Positions 37,209-48,260 of a DNA stretch of 64,000 nucleotides are shown here, piece by piece. Source of the stretch: Chlorophyllum brunneum (taxonomy: Eukaryota; Basidiomycota; Agaricomycetes; Agaricales; Agaricaceae). The stretch is from NCBI GenBank assembly GCA_963576785.1, contig OY756143.1:1426001-1490000 (forward strand), read 5' to 3'. The translations under genes were made by a program, and so were the position numbers. Numbering within the stretch: the stretch's first letter is position 1; every line of letters begins with the position of its first letter. A model generated the notes under the pieces. It saw only the letters and a list, made by a program, of their open reading frames with translations. It did not search any database and was not told the DNA's origin.

Positions 37209-40095
37209 CTAACTGGGTCCCATCCCTGTCGGGTTGTTCCCATCAGGATTGTTTCGTTGCATGAAAGATTGGAGGACGTCATAATTCAGGTTCATGCTCG
37301 TTCCTGGTCCACCTCCAATCCCCGCTCGAGGCAAATTAGGAGGCATTGTAGGAGGATTTGCCATCCCTGCAAACGAATTCATGCTACTGGCATTCATTGC
37401 GTTCATAGACATCATGTTCATGAGATTGGCATTATTACCCATCGCAGGGTTCAGTCCAAATTGGTTGGCCATCGCAGCACGGTTCTGTGCATTTTGTTGC
37501 TGCTGGAATTGTCGCTGAAGTATTTCTCGAAAGAATGCCGTTGCGACGTCCCGTCCGGCTGCCATTTTCAATTTAATCTGCATTATTACGGACTGACGTT
37601 GTTCGGCAGGTAGCTGTGCGACCCAGTTGAGGATTGCGGGGGGGATTTGGAGAGGAGTTGCTTTCGGCATTTCCGGAATTCCAGTCATCGGGAAGAAAGC
37701 ACCACAGAGTCCCATGTTGTTGATAGGGAAAATCAAGACATTCTCCTTGGGAAGACCGTTTGGTAACGTCCAAGAAGCGGTAGCGTACTACTGAACCATC
37801 GGATCAGAGATTTTACAAAGATTGGAAGTCGACGTACGATTCGTTTCGTTGACATAACCGAGACAAGCATTTGGTAGTTCGTTTCATCTTCCGGGGCTCT
37901 CGCTTTGAACGTACACAAAACGGGTTTCGTTCTTCTTATCCATTCCTGAAATTCAGGGATAGGAACAGCTGGTGTTGGTGCAGGAAGCAAAGTCAACGTT
38001 GATGGCCACGTATCCGAGTGACTGTACGTTTGTTCGGCCTCATAAGGACTCGAGAATTATGAATGACGCGTACCTATTACTAGCATTTGAGGAGCTCGCT
38101 GAGACGCTGGTACGCACTTCTTTTTTGTGCCCGTCCGACCCAGTCCCGCTGAAACTGAGGACACCCTCCCAAACCAGAACCGATTGCACTTGGTTTGGAC
38201 CTAGGGTCTGTGCCGTTGATTGCGTTGGTTGGGGGTTCACGGTGGTTGCGTTATTATGGCTGATACCTCCTTCTTGCCCACTGGCGCTGGGCGTCGTGGT
38301 CGGACCGGGTGGTCCCTGGCGGGTTCGGTTCAACTCGATGAGTTTTTGCATCTGAGTGGTGAGACCAGGAGAAGCCCCGGTTTGTGGCATAGAAGTAGAC
38401 GCCAGCTGTGAAGCTGGGATACTTGTAGGACTTGGTATTCCAGCGTTTGGCGTAGAAGTTGGCACACCAGAGTTGCTGGTCGAGCGGGAAGGGGTGGTTT
38501 GAGGGTTCTGGTTTGGACTTTGTGTGTTCAAGGGTTGTCGAGGAGTGGTTGCTGTGGCCGGATTGAATGGGGTTTGGGGTTCCTTGGGAAGGGTACCTGG
38601 GGATGTAGCTGCCCGGGGTGCGGGAGATGCACTGGGGCCAGCCTGAGTGGTCTGTGCAGTATCCTGTCCCGCCATATTTGCGGCCTGGCCCTGGCTTTGA
38701 CCTGGGGCCTGGAACCGCCGGGCTTGTCGTTGCAGGAGACCGAGGGCTTGGCTAAGCTTTGCGGATTGCTCTTTGCGTTTGTTTATTTCTACGTCGTAAG
38801 AGCTTACTGCTTCAACGTTTCCCTGAGCCATCGCAGCCTGCTTCCGAACGGCCCACAACTTGGTCTCGTCTTCTAACTGTTTCCTTTTCATCATAACGAG
38901 TGTGGCTTGTTGCATAATTTGACGAAGTTGGGGGTTTGCTGCCACCGGTGATGTTGTGGATTGAGAAGCGGGCTGGGAGGCAGGTTGAGGGATCGACTGA
39001 GCGGTTGGCTGGGTAGCGTCTGCATTAGTGGCAGATGTAGCCGGAGGAGAAGTTGAAGGAGGCACTTGTCCCAAAGTCTTGGGAGGGGAGCTGTCTGTTG
39101 GAACTTGCGTTGGTGCAACTTTCGCTCGTTTGGGTTCCGGAGTGCGGTCAACAGCTACGGGCTCCCCTACGCGTTTCGCTACTGGTATTTCAGTGACATA
39201 CTTGGCGAATATGTTGAAAGACCTCTCTACCTTTGGGCTGCGGCTGAGCAGAAGCGAAACCACTAATGTATACATGATCTTGAGCCCTCACACTGAACCA
39301 GGGCGCGGTAGGGTTTCCTGTTGCAGACTTGCAGTATTTCAATACACCGAATGACGTAATAATAATTGGCCTTACTTGTGTGTAAAGTTCCGGGAAACGA
39401 GGTAAGCCTGAGGAGATATTGATTCCACTGAGTTGAATGTTACGCTACTCGTCCATTAGAGAATGTTCAGAATTAATGTTCGTGGTTCCTCACTTTCTTA
39501 AGCTCTACAGGTAAGAGTTCCCAGGTCAAGGAGTCGAGTGAAGGAGAAGAATTCCACCGTGGATGCTCTGAACTGTCAGGGGGAGATGCCGCAATATGGA
39601 TCATGCGGCAATCCAAGTCTTTCGGGCTCACAGTACGGAGAAAGTCAAACATCTGTGCAAATGCTCAAAGGCGTTTCAAAGAGCACGACCTTTGGACATA
39701 CGTCTAACACGCTCGCGAAACCTTCCAAGGCCGCCATCCCCTTGCCATTTCCAGAGTCGGTCTGACCTATGCCCAGTCTCCCCATATCGTCCTTGATGTC
39801 TTGTAGAATGTAGCGAAGTTCGGTGAAATAGATCTTTTTGACGATGGGATATGGTCGTGTGTCCGCCGTGCCGTATGTGACGAAGGCAACACGAGCCTAA
39901 TCAGTGGAGATTATTCAAAGATTTGGGGAGGAAAGTGGGAGAACCCACGACTTTGCTGGGAATGTTGGAACGCTGGAGGAGCTGGACTACGTAGTCCTGG
40001 AAGAGACGCTGCCAGTCATAGCACAGAGCAAGCGAGGCCTCGACAAGGAATGCAATGGCAAGCCATTCGGTTGGTTGGGAGCCGTCTCCGAACAT
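37209..40095 (-). CDS. MED25: Mediator subunit 25-like protein (VWA, Gln/Pro linker, PTOV-like)
   Basis: MED25 links activators to the Mediator complex. On the minus strand, MFGDGSQPTEWLAIAFLVEASLALCYDW opens a VWA domain, continued by RVAFVTYGTADTRP, GRLGIGQTDSGNGKGMAALE, RMIHIAASPPDSSEHPRWN and INISSGLPRFPELYTQ. The middle 400 residues are Ser/Thr/Pro/Gln-rich with one helical stretch (QQATLVMMKRKQLEDETKLW). The PTOV-like domain follows: LVWEGVLSFSGTGSDGHKK, PAVPIPEFQEWIRRTKP, NYQMLVSVMSTKR and IFPINNMGLCGAFFPMTG. The tail is Met/Asn-rich. Introns restore frame at each break I tested (for example 39,650 and 39,500). Length is about 860 residues. The animal-type VWA plus PTOV order supports MED25 rather than a generic vWA protein, but sequence identity is low. 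Confidence 0.75.
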
Positions 40096-40220
40096 GGCAG
40101 AGAACAACGTGTGCTCATTTGGAAATCCCGGTCACACACATACATCACTCCTAATTCTACATAGTACACGCAGCCGTCATGTCCATCAGGTCTCGTCCGT
40201 GGTACGTTAGTCTAGAGCGT

Positions 40221-40930
40221 TCATAGTAGTATTCCACAGCAAATCGCAAGCAGGGATGCCATCACGACAAGCCAGCCCGAAACGTGGTTTTGGTGTCCTG
40301 CGTTCTGGCCAGCGGCCGTCGCTTGTGGACCGCCGAAACTGTTGAGCCACTGGCTATAATCCCACACCGTACCTGTTCCCGATGGTGTGAACGGGGTCGT
40401 CCCTGGGTTTGTTGGGGTAAAGTTGTCAGCGACGGCAGTTGTGACACCGTTAATCACCGTGGTGTAGGTGAATGGTGTTACCCCACCAGCAGCGTTGGGT
40501 GTTGGACCAGGCTGCCCGACCGGACCCTGGGCTGGAGGCGGTGCTGGGGGCGTCGTGGTTGTTGTTTGCGCCGTCGTCGCGGGCGTGGTGGCGGCGGTGG
40601 TTGGTGGGGTCGTTTGGGGTGGCGCTGCACCTCCTCCTGGTGGTGGCGGCGCTTGCCCGGCGGGAGGTAGAGTTTGGCTGATATTTAGACTACAATGAGC
40701 ACATGATGTTAGAATTAGGATGTGTGCTTTACATTGTCTGGGTCAAGGGAGCCCCTGCTGGATCTGTTGTTGCAACCACTACCACCGAATTGCCTGCCCT
40801 GAGAATGAAATGATATTTAGAGGGATCCTGGTCAGTTTTGTAGAATTCCGCACTGGTCAACGATTGTCTGCGTCTGGGCATGGGCAAGGAGTGCTAAAGA
40901 GAAACAGGTGACAAGGCGGAGGATATTCAT
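40221..40930 (-). CDS. Secreted, probably GPI-anchored Pro/Thr-rich cell-surface protein
   Basis: Three exons. A signal peptide (MNILRLVTCFSLALLAHAQ) is followed by AGNSVVVVATTDPAGAPL and a mucin-like run rich in Pro, Thr and Ala (about 40,540-40,680, probably O-mannosylated). Then come GVTPFTYTTVINGVTTA and a hydrophobic C-terminus (GWLVVMASLLAICCGILL) directly before the stop, typical of a GPI-attachment signal. No catalytic domain; about 200 residues. Small Ser/Thr-rich GPI proteins of this layout are common in basidiomycete walls. The start at 40,930 is the ATG that gives the signal peptide. The intron with donor GTGCGG (about 40,806-40,855) rejoins VDQ-AGNS. Confidence 0.75.
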
Positions 40931-40997
40931 GAAGGTATGTTGCAAAACACGACGAAGGGCTGGATTCAGTAGGGGTTGTCACGTGCACATAACACAT

Positions 40998-41882
40998 TTA
41001 GGCTAACTCCACCTCGCTCGCTATAAATTGAACACCTTTCCCACTCTTCTCCCACTCGTCCGCATCTCGGTGCTTCTGGTAGCTCGGCAGGTATCTCTGA
41101 CGGTACTCCCTTTGGACTTCTGTCACCTTACCAAGTCGGTTGTCACGGGCATGTACTAAATCGTATGGAACCTGTTCATCTGACGTGTACGATGCCATCA
41201 GGCTCGGTGGTCCTAGCGGCAAGTCGGGAGACGCGTCGACCGCCCATGTGTGGATCGTCTTTCCGTATGTTCGTTGGAGTACCATCATTGCTGGTTGTTC
41301 TGCAATATCAACGACGGCGCCTGAGGTGCTCGCTCGGCTTGCAATAATGGGAGAAATCAGGTGTGAACGGACTTACTCGGCATGGAGCTTTTGGCCTGGC
41401 AGACGCTGTAATTTGTGGACGGGGGGATTGGTTGTAATTATCCTTACCTGCAATTGCAACAATCCACTTTCGACCTATAAGCGTTTTAGCTGACTGTCAA
41501 GCATCAAGCAGAGGACAGGCGATGTAGACGACAAACCTCATATTTATGCGAATGCCAGTATTTCTTCTCCTCGTAAGGCAGGGACTCGAATACCTACGAG
41601 GCTGAGAGCAAGGCCACTCGTGGCCATTAATCGCTTACCTTTTCTGAGACAATGTACTCTATGCCAATAAGCTTGGCATTTGGGCCATCCGAGTCATAGA
41701 TAATGCATTGATGAAAGTCATCGGAAAGGTGAGTGCAGTAGTGGTGAGCCTCGACGTGGCGGCTGTGGTCGTGTCTGGAGAATAATAGTTGGTCAATGAG
41801 CATAGAAACGGTATTGGACCGACGAGTATGTATGAAATGCACAAAGGTGTTGATGGATCTGCTTGACGGGGTCAAAGGACAT
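40998..41882 (-). CDS. DUF1264 / oil-body-associated protein (OBAP)
   Basis: DUF1264 proteins occur in plants, fungi and bacteria; plant OBAPs stabilise lipid bodies, while the fungal role is unknown. Exons give [88 protein letters not shown] and [36 protein letters not shown] and the Arg-rich end. The HHYC, IYDSD and YWHSHxYEV motifs are strongly conserved in the family and intact here. About five exons and 210 residues, no signal peptide. The start codon at 41,882 lies 334 bp from the OLA1 start on the opposite strand, so they probably share a promoter region. Confidence 0.88.
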
Positions 41883-42216
41883 CACTGCAGATCCTGCTGT
41901 GCCGTAAGGCGTAGAGTGGTAGACGGCTTGTTTCTGTGGAAGATCCATGGGGAGGGGAATGGAATGGAGTCAATATATATATAGTTGATGACATTACATA
42001 AGAGAGCCAGATGCGCGTCATTGTGATCGACGCCACGTGACGGGAAAGCGCGGAGGCGTGACGTTTTTCTTTTTTCCATTTATTCGACATCCATTTTTGG
42101 CGATGATTGATCGATTCTTCGCCGATCGCGCTGGGCTGCGTGTTTTCTCTTTTTCTCTCTTCCAGCCATACCCAGCTCGGTTCTCATCTTCTCCCCCAAG
42201 TTTTGCGAAGAAAAGA
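41883..42216. promoter_or_regulatory. Divergent promoter region of DUF1264 and OLA1 genes
   Basis: 334 bp between two start codons. It contains TATATATATAG (about 41,971-41,984), a CACGTGAC E-box-like site (about 42,033-42,040) and a pyrimidine-rich tract before the OLA1 ATG. Assignment as a shared promoter is inferred from layout. Confidence 0.45.
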
Positions 42217-44105
42217 ATGCCACCTAAAAAGGCGCCTCCTCCGGAAAAGCGCACTCTTCTAGGACGACCTGGCAACAACCTCAAGATTGGAATCGTAGGT
42301 TTGTTCACAACCTTTCCGTCCCTTTCGTGGCTTCACATCCACCAAGGTCTCCCAAACGTCGGGAAGTCTTCTTTCTTCAACGTCTTGTCAGAAACCGGTC
42401 TGTCGCAGCTCAATCCGTACCAACTCCCGTCACTCATCCGCGTCTTCAAGATCTCGGCAAGGCCGCCAACTTTCCCTACGCCACGATAAACCCAGAGGAA
42501 GCCCGAATTCCTGTTCCAGATGCTCGTTTTGATTGGCTTTGCGAGGTCTACAAACCCGCGTCCAAAGTTCCCGCCCACCTTACGTGCATTGATATTGCTG
42601 GCTTGACAGCCGTACGCCGTGATAGCTACTTTCGGCTGCTTAAGCTGGAACTTATCTCTTCATAGGGCGCATCTACCGGCGCTGGCCTTGGAAACGCCTT
42701 TTTGTCTCATGTCCGCGCCGTCGACGGCATTTTTCAGGTCGTCCGAGCCTTTGATGACGATGAAGTCACCCACGTCGAGGGGGATGTCGATCCCATTCGT
42801 GACATGGAGATTATCCAGACAGAACTCAGGCTCAAGGATATTGAATGGGTCGAGAAGGCTTTGGATAACATGAAGAAGACTACAAGATCTCTGGGCTCTA
42901 CGAGTTTGGCTGATAAAGCGAGGAAGGAGGAACTCGTGCGTGTCTAACTGTCTGTATTCTCACTGGATTAGAACTCACGACCCGTCAGGCCGTCGTTGAG
43001 AAGGTTTACAAGGTCCTCACCGTTGACAACAAAGATGTCCGCAAGGCTGATTGGACAAACAAAGAGGTTCGTCGAAAATTTACTTTGGGTATGCGATGAA
43101 AAAGAGCATTGCTCGAATAACCCAGCTCTTTGAGAAGGGAGTAACGCCCCGACACTCAGTGAAATATATGTATAAACTTCTGATTTTCCAACAGCTTTGT
43201 GCCTTGTGTGTCTGTATCTGACTATTTGCATTTTAGGTGATTCCATTCTCCATTCCCTTTTATTTCGGATGAAAAAGAGCGTCTCGCTCGAAAACCCAGC
43301 TCGTTGAAGAGGGAGTAACGCCCCAAAATTCTCATGAAATTTTTGTTTTGCTGATCTTCATGCTCTGCCTGTTTCGACTTTTACTCCGTGCTGACACATT
43401 CTTCACAGATTGACGTTGTCAATGGTTTGTCTCTCTTGACTGCGAAGCCGGTCACATATCTAGTCAACTTGAGCGAGAAGGATTATGTGAGGAAAAAGAA
43501 TAAATGGTGAGTCTCCATCCTGTGTTGCACCACTTCTTGTGCTCATGGTATCACGTACAGGCTGCCGAAGATCAAAGCCTGGATTGACGAGAACAATCCA
43601 GGTGACCCTCTGATTCCCTTTTCAGTAGCTTTGGAGGAGCGCCTTGCACCTTTGTCTCCGGAAGAGAAGAAGGGGGAGGAACAAAAGCTTGGTACCGCAA
43701 GTGCTCTTCCCAAGATTACCCAAGCTGGATACACAAGTCTCGAAGTCAGTTTGGGCTTTTAGGGTGGGGAGCGCTCACTGACCTTCATATTAGCTCATCC
43801 GTTACTTCACCTGTGGACCAGACGAGGTGCGGGCCTGGACAATACGGAAAGGCACGAAAGCGCCACAGGCGGCTGGTGTTATCCACTCCGACTTTGAGAA
43901 CAAGTTTGTTTGTGGTGAAATCATGTGCTATGATGACCTTCGGGAACATGGGAGTGAATCCGCTGTCAAAGCGGCTGGGAAACTCAGGCAGCAGGGCAAG
44001 CCTTATGAAAGTGGGTCAATTCTGAACGCGCAGTAGCGAGCATTGTCGACTGAGCTCTATCTAGTGATCGACGGTGACATTGCCTACTGGAAGTCTGGTG
44101 CATGA
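42217..44105 (+). CDS. OLA1: Obg-like ATPase OLA1/YchF
   Basis: A ribosome-associated P-loop ATPase of the Obg family, implicated in translation and stress response. [19 protein letters not shown] is followed by [19 protein letters not shown] (G1), [19 protein letters not shown] (G3/switch region), [47 protein letters not shown] (in place of the GTP-specifying NKxD, hence ATP preference) and a TGS domain ([35 protein letters not shown]). It ends [18 protein letters not shown] after a final intron. About nine exons, 390 residues, normal length. Intron 43,067-43,408 is 342 nt, far longer than the rest, and carries two copies of a structured element. Start context AAAAGAATGCC. Confidence 0.95.
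43093..43183 (+). ncRNA. Structured element copy 1 in OLA1 intron, possible box C/D-like RNA
   Basis: It begins GCGATGAAAAAGAGC and ends CTGA (43,180-43,183), which could serve as C and D boxes. Hairpin stems are visible: GAGC-att-GCTC and CTC-ttt-GAG. A GGGAGTAACGCCCC segment follows, then CAGTGAAA (possible C'). A sister copy lies 173 nt downstream. No rRNA target could be identified. Confidence 0.4.
43266..43354 (+). ncRNA. Structured element copy 2 in OLA1 intron, possible box C/D-like RNA
   Basis: It begins CGGATGAAAAAGAGC and ends CTGA (43,351-43,354). The first hairpin is GAGCG-tct-CGCTC, one base pair longer than in copy 1, and the second is CTC-gttgaa-GAG. The core AACCCAGCTC and GGGAGTAACGCCCC is identical in both copies. 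The segments before the terminal CTGA differ, so the two would have different guides if they are snoRNAs. Confidence 0.4.
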
Positions 44106-44191
44106 CGATTGTATGCAGTTAGATACAGAACGGTATACGAGTATATTACAAGCGGCGGGTTCATACATCGTGAGGAGATCGCGTAAATGAA

Positions 44192-44969
44192 TCATCTATG
44201 ACGAGAAGGTAGCTCTCGTCGAACATTCATCTCCCAGCGCCGCCGGTCCCTCTCCCTCTCCCTCTCCCTCTCCTCAGCATCGTATTCATCGTCGGTTCGG
44301 CGTGCCAAACGATGTATAGGTCGACGGTTGGGGCTGTGTGATCTGCGCAGGGAGTCGTGTTCCCTTGAATGAAGGCGTGGCGACCTTGAGCTGGATCTAT
44401 CTCTGTATGAGCGTCGGTAGTACGATTGTGAATCCCCGCCACGCTCGTTGGATTGACGTTCGAGCTTGGCCAGCTTTTTTGCCCTTTTCTCCTCCTTTCG
44501 TTCCGCCTTTCTTCTTCGCTTTTCCTCTTTCTCTTGGGCTCTTTGCAGATCCTGTTCATTTGGCCCTGTTTGAGCCTGACTGTCTAATGATGGGCCCTTG
44601 TTGGCATCCTTTGGACCCGGCTCAAAGCCTCTACAGGGAAGAGGATGGTATAAGGTGGGGAAGGGGTAGACATGGGGGACGTACAGAGCGACAGCGAGGG
44701 CATCTGCCTCGAGTTGTTTGATATGTTTTTTTTCAGCGTCCTTCTCCTCTTGTGTGCCATCTTTATCGCGGTTGTACCAGTGGACATCCTTGTTCTTCTG
44801 CCACCTGCCGGTTGGGGCGTTGATGCTATGGCCGAGGTAGTGCTGGGGGAGGTGAGCGGCTAGGGAGGGAGAGAAGGGTGACGGACCTCTCTGTCTTTGT
44901 CTGCAGAGACGTCTGACCACTTGAACTCTGCCTGGCCTCCGCGTGTGCCCCCTCTGATCGGCTCAAACA
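44192..44969 (-). CDS. MMTAG-type (multiple myeloma tumour-associated 2-like) protein
   Basis: The N-terminal domain MFEPIRGGTRGGQAEFKWSD, VSADKDRE|NYLGHSINAP and TGRWQKNKDVHWYNR is the conserved MMTAG signature; its function is unclear, but the animal protein is a nuclear phosphoprotein linked to RNA processing. The middle is Glu/Lys-rich and probably coiled (DAEKKHIKQLEADALAVAL, RRRKAERKEEKRAKKLAKLE). The C-terminus is rich in Arg/Ser dipeptides (SYRDRSSSRSPR, SLRRSHSPNRRP), like splicing factors. A (CCCTCT)n run at about 44,243-44,271 encodes Arg-Glu repeats. Three exons, about 205 residues. The start at 44,969 is 84 bp from the divergent start of the next gene. Confidence 0.8.
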
Positions 44970-45053
44970 TGGATGGGAGCGAGTGTGTGTTTGGCGTTGT
45001 TTGGCACGGAGGGTGTATGGTGGACGTGTTTGTTTGTTGTTCGTCCCTCTGAA

Positions 45054-48004
45054 ATGTCCGCCCAGCACGACGACTCTTCCGGCATCATCTCAGGCATATT
45101 CTCCTTTGTCGCAAGGGAGCTCGAATCCTTCGTCGCTACTGCAACCGGCACCCAGCCTTCAGAGGTACTTTCCACCCCATGCCAGCTCCCATACCAACTC
45201 ATGTGCTTGCATCAGCACCCAGCACATTCAAAGCCCTCACGCCGCTCACATAAACGGAGAAAGCGCTCACAAAGACGCGAACCCACCCCCTCATCATCCT
45301 CAAGCGAATACGACTCCGACGAACCCCAGTCTGATTCTCGGCACAGATACGATGATGAGCAGCAAACCACTTCCAGGAGCCATCGCAAACGCAGGCGCGA
45401 ACCCGAGCCGCACCTTTCAAAAAGCCGGCGACGCGTCGTGCGCACCCCTTCCCTTTCACCTGACCAAGGTGCGTTGCCTGGCTCTACACCATGCCTCCAC
45501 TCAGCCCAAGCTTGCTTCTTCACTTCAGACGTAGATGAACCTGAGCTGGCGTCTAGACGCCCCCAACCCACCCAGCCTGAACCCGAAGTGATGGGACCCC
45601 CACCATTACCCAAGTCCGGGTTGAAACGAAGAAAGTCGTTCACTATGCCCGGTTCTCTATATCCCCGTTCCCCGTCCATGGATCCAGAGCCGGTTGATAA
45701 TCCTCACAGGGTCCGATTTGTACCTCCTGATTCCCAACCACCGGAATCTGGGCCATCAAAATCCCCTTCTTCCAAGCACAACCCATCTTCACAATCTCCT
45801 GTCAAGGCTGCGATTGAAAGGTTCTATGCTGGCGGAAATGACGCAAACCCCTCGATCCTCCTTCCAAATACCCTCAGAACAACACCTACCAAGACTGCAG
45901 GATCAACCATACCATCTACCTCACCGATAAAATCCCCTGGCACTACCCTTTCCTCTAAAGCTAGGGGCAAACAACGTGCAGTTTACTTGACAGACGAAGG
46001 ACCGGACCACTCTGAAAACTCGGGGGAACTGCGTGTCAAGGGGAAAGAGCAGGAGCTCAAGCAAGCAATAGCGCAGCAACTGGAGAATGAAACTAGGCGC
46101 GAACGTCAAGAGACGGAAGAGCCTGAAGACTTTGATCCACGTGCCGCAGAAAAAGAAAGAGACAGAGACAAAGAGCGAATCCGACAGTTGGAAGAAGAAA
46201 TCCGCTTACTCAGGGAAGAGGTACGTTGTCTCAGCCTCTGGCTCAGCTCAACCTAATGCGTCCACCAGCTTGCCAAACGACCTTCACAGATTGATCCAAC
46301 CTCCTTTCCACCACCTCCCCCACCTCCCCCACCACCTCCACCTCCCAATCATGTTATCCTGCGATTGCCAACTGTCATAGATGATGCGAGCGTTCTCTTC
46401 ACAGTGGCCAGAGCTTCGTTAAAGCACCAACCGACACCCAGGGAAAAACCTATCAATCCACCACATGTCTCCCGCCGCCAAGGTCAACCAACCATCGGCG
46501 TCACTCCTGACAAGATGGCGGCATTCTTACAGGAGATGAAATCTGTCAGACTGAGGAAAACAGGCAAAGATTTGGACTCTTCCAGTTCATTCTCCTCCGG
46601 CTCTTCGAGGATGCTATCCGCCACAGGTGGCTCGTCTTTTAGGGCGACAAGAACGGATGAAACAACGCACGTAGACGAAGATGCAAGCTTTTTGACTCGA
46701 AGTTTAACCGCTCCCAGACCCTTCCGCCCTGTCCATCCGACGGTCCCTATTCTCCCTCGTACAGGCGAGAAGCGCAAGAGGCGAGATACACTTAATGCTC
46801 TCGAGATTGGATCCTATCAGTCACAAAGTGAGTTCCCTTTTCAATATTTGGGGTATTGTCTGACTTTCGCACAGAGCCGTCCAATAAGCGCATTTTGCTG
46901 CCGGCTGTGCAGCTGGCAACCCAGCCACACCCACAGACACAGTCTTCATCCTCTGGTTCATCAGCTTCCCCAATCGGACTGTTTTCAGAGGCATCTAGCA
47001 CTTCAACTGAGCCACCAACCAGTGACCAAGGCGCTTCATCCCAGCAAACTCAAGCCACGGACCCAGAACCCCCTGCTCCCACACCGTCATTATGCTCCGA
47101 CAACGATCCAGAAAAAGAAGATGAGCGTGACCAGCCGCCCTCCACGCCACCCTTGATTGTCCCCTCGCGTAGTATATACCGTTTCCGTGGTACAGGCATC
47201 CCAGTCACCCCTTTGGAACATTCACGTACAAACTTAAGCCTGAAGAGGTCTGTTCTTTCGCAGCCCCAAGAACGAGAACTAGAATACGAACAAGAGCGCG
47301 CACAAGTGCAGGAAACTCCTCAACATAATGACTATGAAGATAGCTTCATACCCATACATCCTACCACCCCCGAAGATCCAGCAGAAACCCATTCAGAATC
47401 AATCGTATTCAGAAAGCGCCTACCAGTGTCACCCCTCCCGTCAAAATCACCCCGAAAACCACATCCCCCAAAACGACGCCGTTCTACCCCGCATCCAAAG
47501 AAATTAACTCTTTCCCATGATGACTATGAGGGTGAAGAGGCGCCACCAGTACTCTCATTCTCATCTCCGCCCGCTGCTGTTTCTACTCCTGGTCTCGTCA
47601 CTCAGGCACCTTTAAAAATTTTGGCAGACACGCGTGATGTCTTCAGCGAGCCTCAGGCACCCCGCTCTCGCCTCCCTCGCTCGCGAATACCTGTCCCCTC
47701 TTCCCGTCTCCATGCCTCTTCTAATAAATCAAGGTCTTTATCAATACCCAGATCTCAGTCAACGAGGCGCTTGACGTTGGATGAAGAGCTTTGGATCGCT
47801 CAACAGTCGGACGAAGTGGAGGCAGAGAACGGAGATGAGATTGATGACGATATTTATATAGGGACAGGAACGAGGAGCAAGAAACAAGGATTCCTTGCTC
47901 ATGGAGGCGCCGGTGGAAAGCCTATTTTCATGGGGGTAGGTTATGTAGAAGGAGCAGAAGAGGGTGAGCGAGAGAGTATTCGCGAAGATTTCCAACGTTC
48001 TTGA
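45054..48004 (+). CDS. Large Pro/Ser-rich protein with polyproline tract and WH2-like motif
   Basis: Four or five exons, about 890 residues, function unknown. MSAQHDDSSGIISGIFSFVA leads into Arg/Ser- and Ser/Pro-rich regions. A charged coiled coil follows (DRDKERIRQLEEEIRLLREE, about 46,150-46,220). After an intron comes a run of Pro residues (13 in near succession, about 46,306-46,345), then TIGVTPDKMAAFLQEMKSVRLRKTG, which resembles an actin-binding WH2 helix and LKKT-type motif. The C-terminus is disordered with Lys/Arg-Pro clusters (SPRKPHPPKRRRSTP) and an acidic end (VEAENGDEIDDDIYIG). The polyproline-WH2 order suggests an actin regulator that recruits profilin, but this is inference and no WH1 or VCA unit is visible. 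It starts at the ATG of MSAQ, 84 bp from the MMTAG start. Confidence 0.7.
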
Positions 48005-48260
48005 GCTGGGAGCTAGATACCCCATATCAATCGGAATCGGAAGGACGGGAATCCTTGTTATCTCATACCATCTTGGCATCTATTCCATATATATTGTTCA
48101 ATCATCTTGCTTCGTCGACCGGGTAGGCTATGTAGATATATTGAGAATCCGTATTCGTCTGACTAAATGAGAAGGAACAACATTACAGCGTGATAATGTC
48201 CATTACAAGTAGATTAAGAATGAACAAAGAACGAATGAAAATATATATCCATATCACAGC

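Noticed and set aside
38499..38876. Plus-strand frame opposite the MED25 gene
   Set aside because: Shadow of the Gln/Pro-rich minus-strand coding sequence; no independent support.
43067..43408. OLA1 intron repeats as duplicated coding exons
   Set aside because: All frames of both copies contain stops and the flanking OLA1 protein is complete without them.
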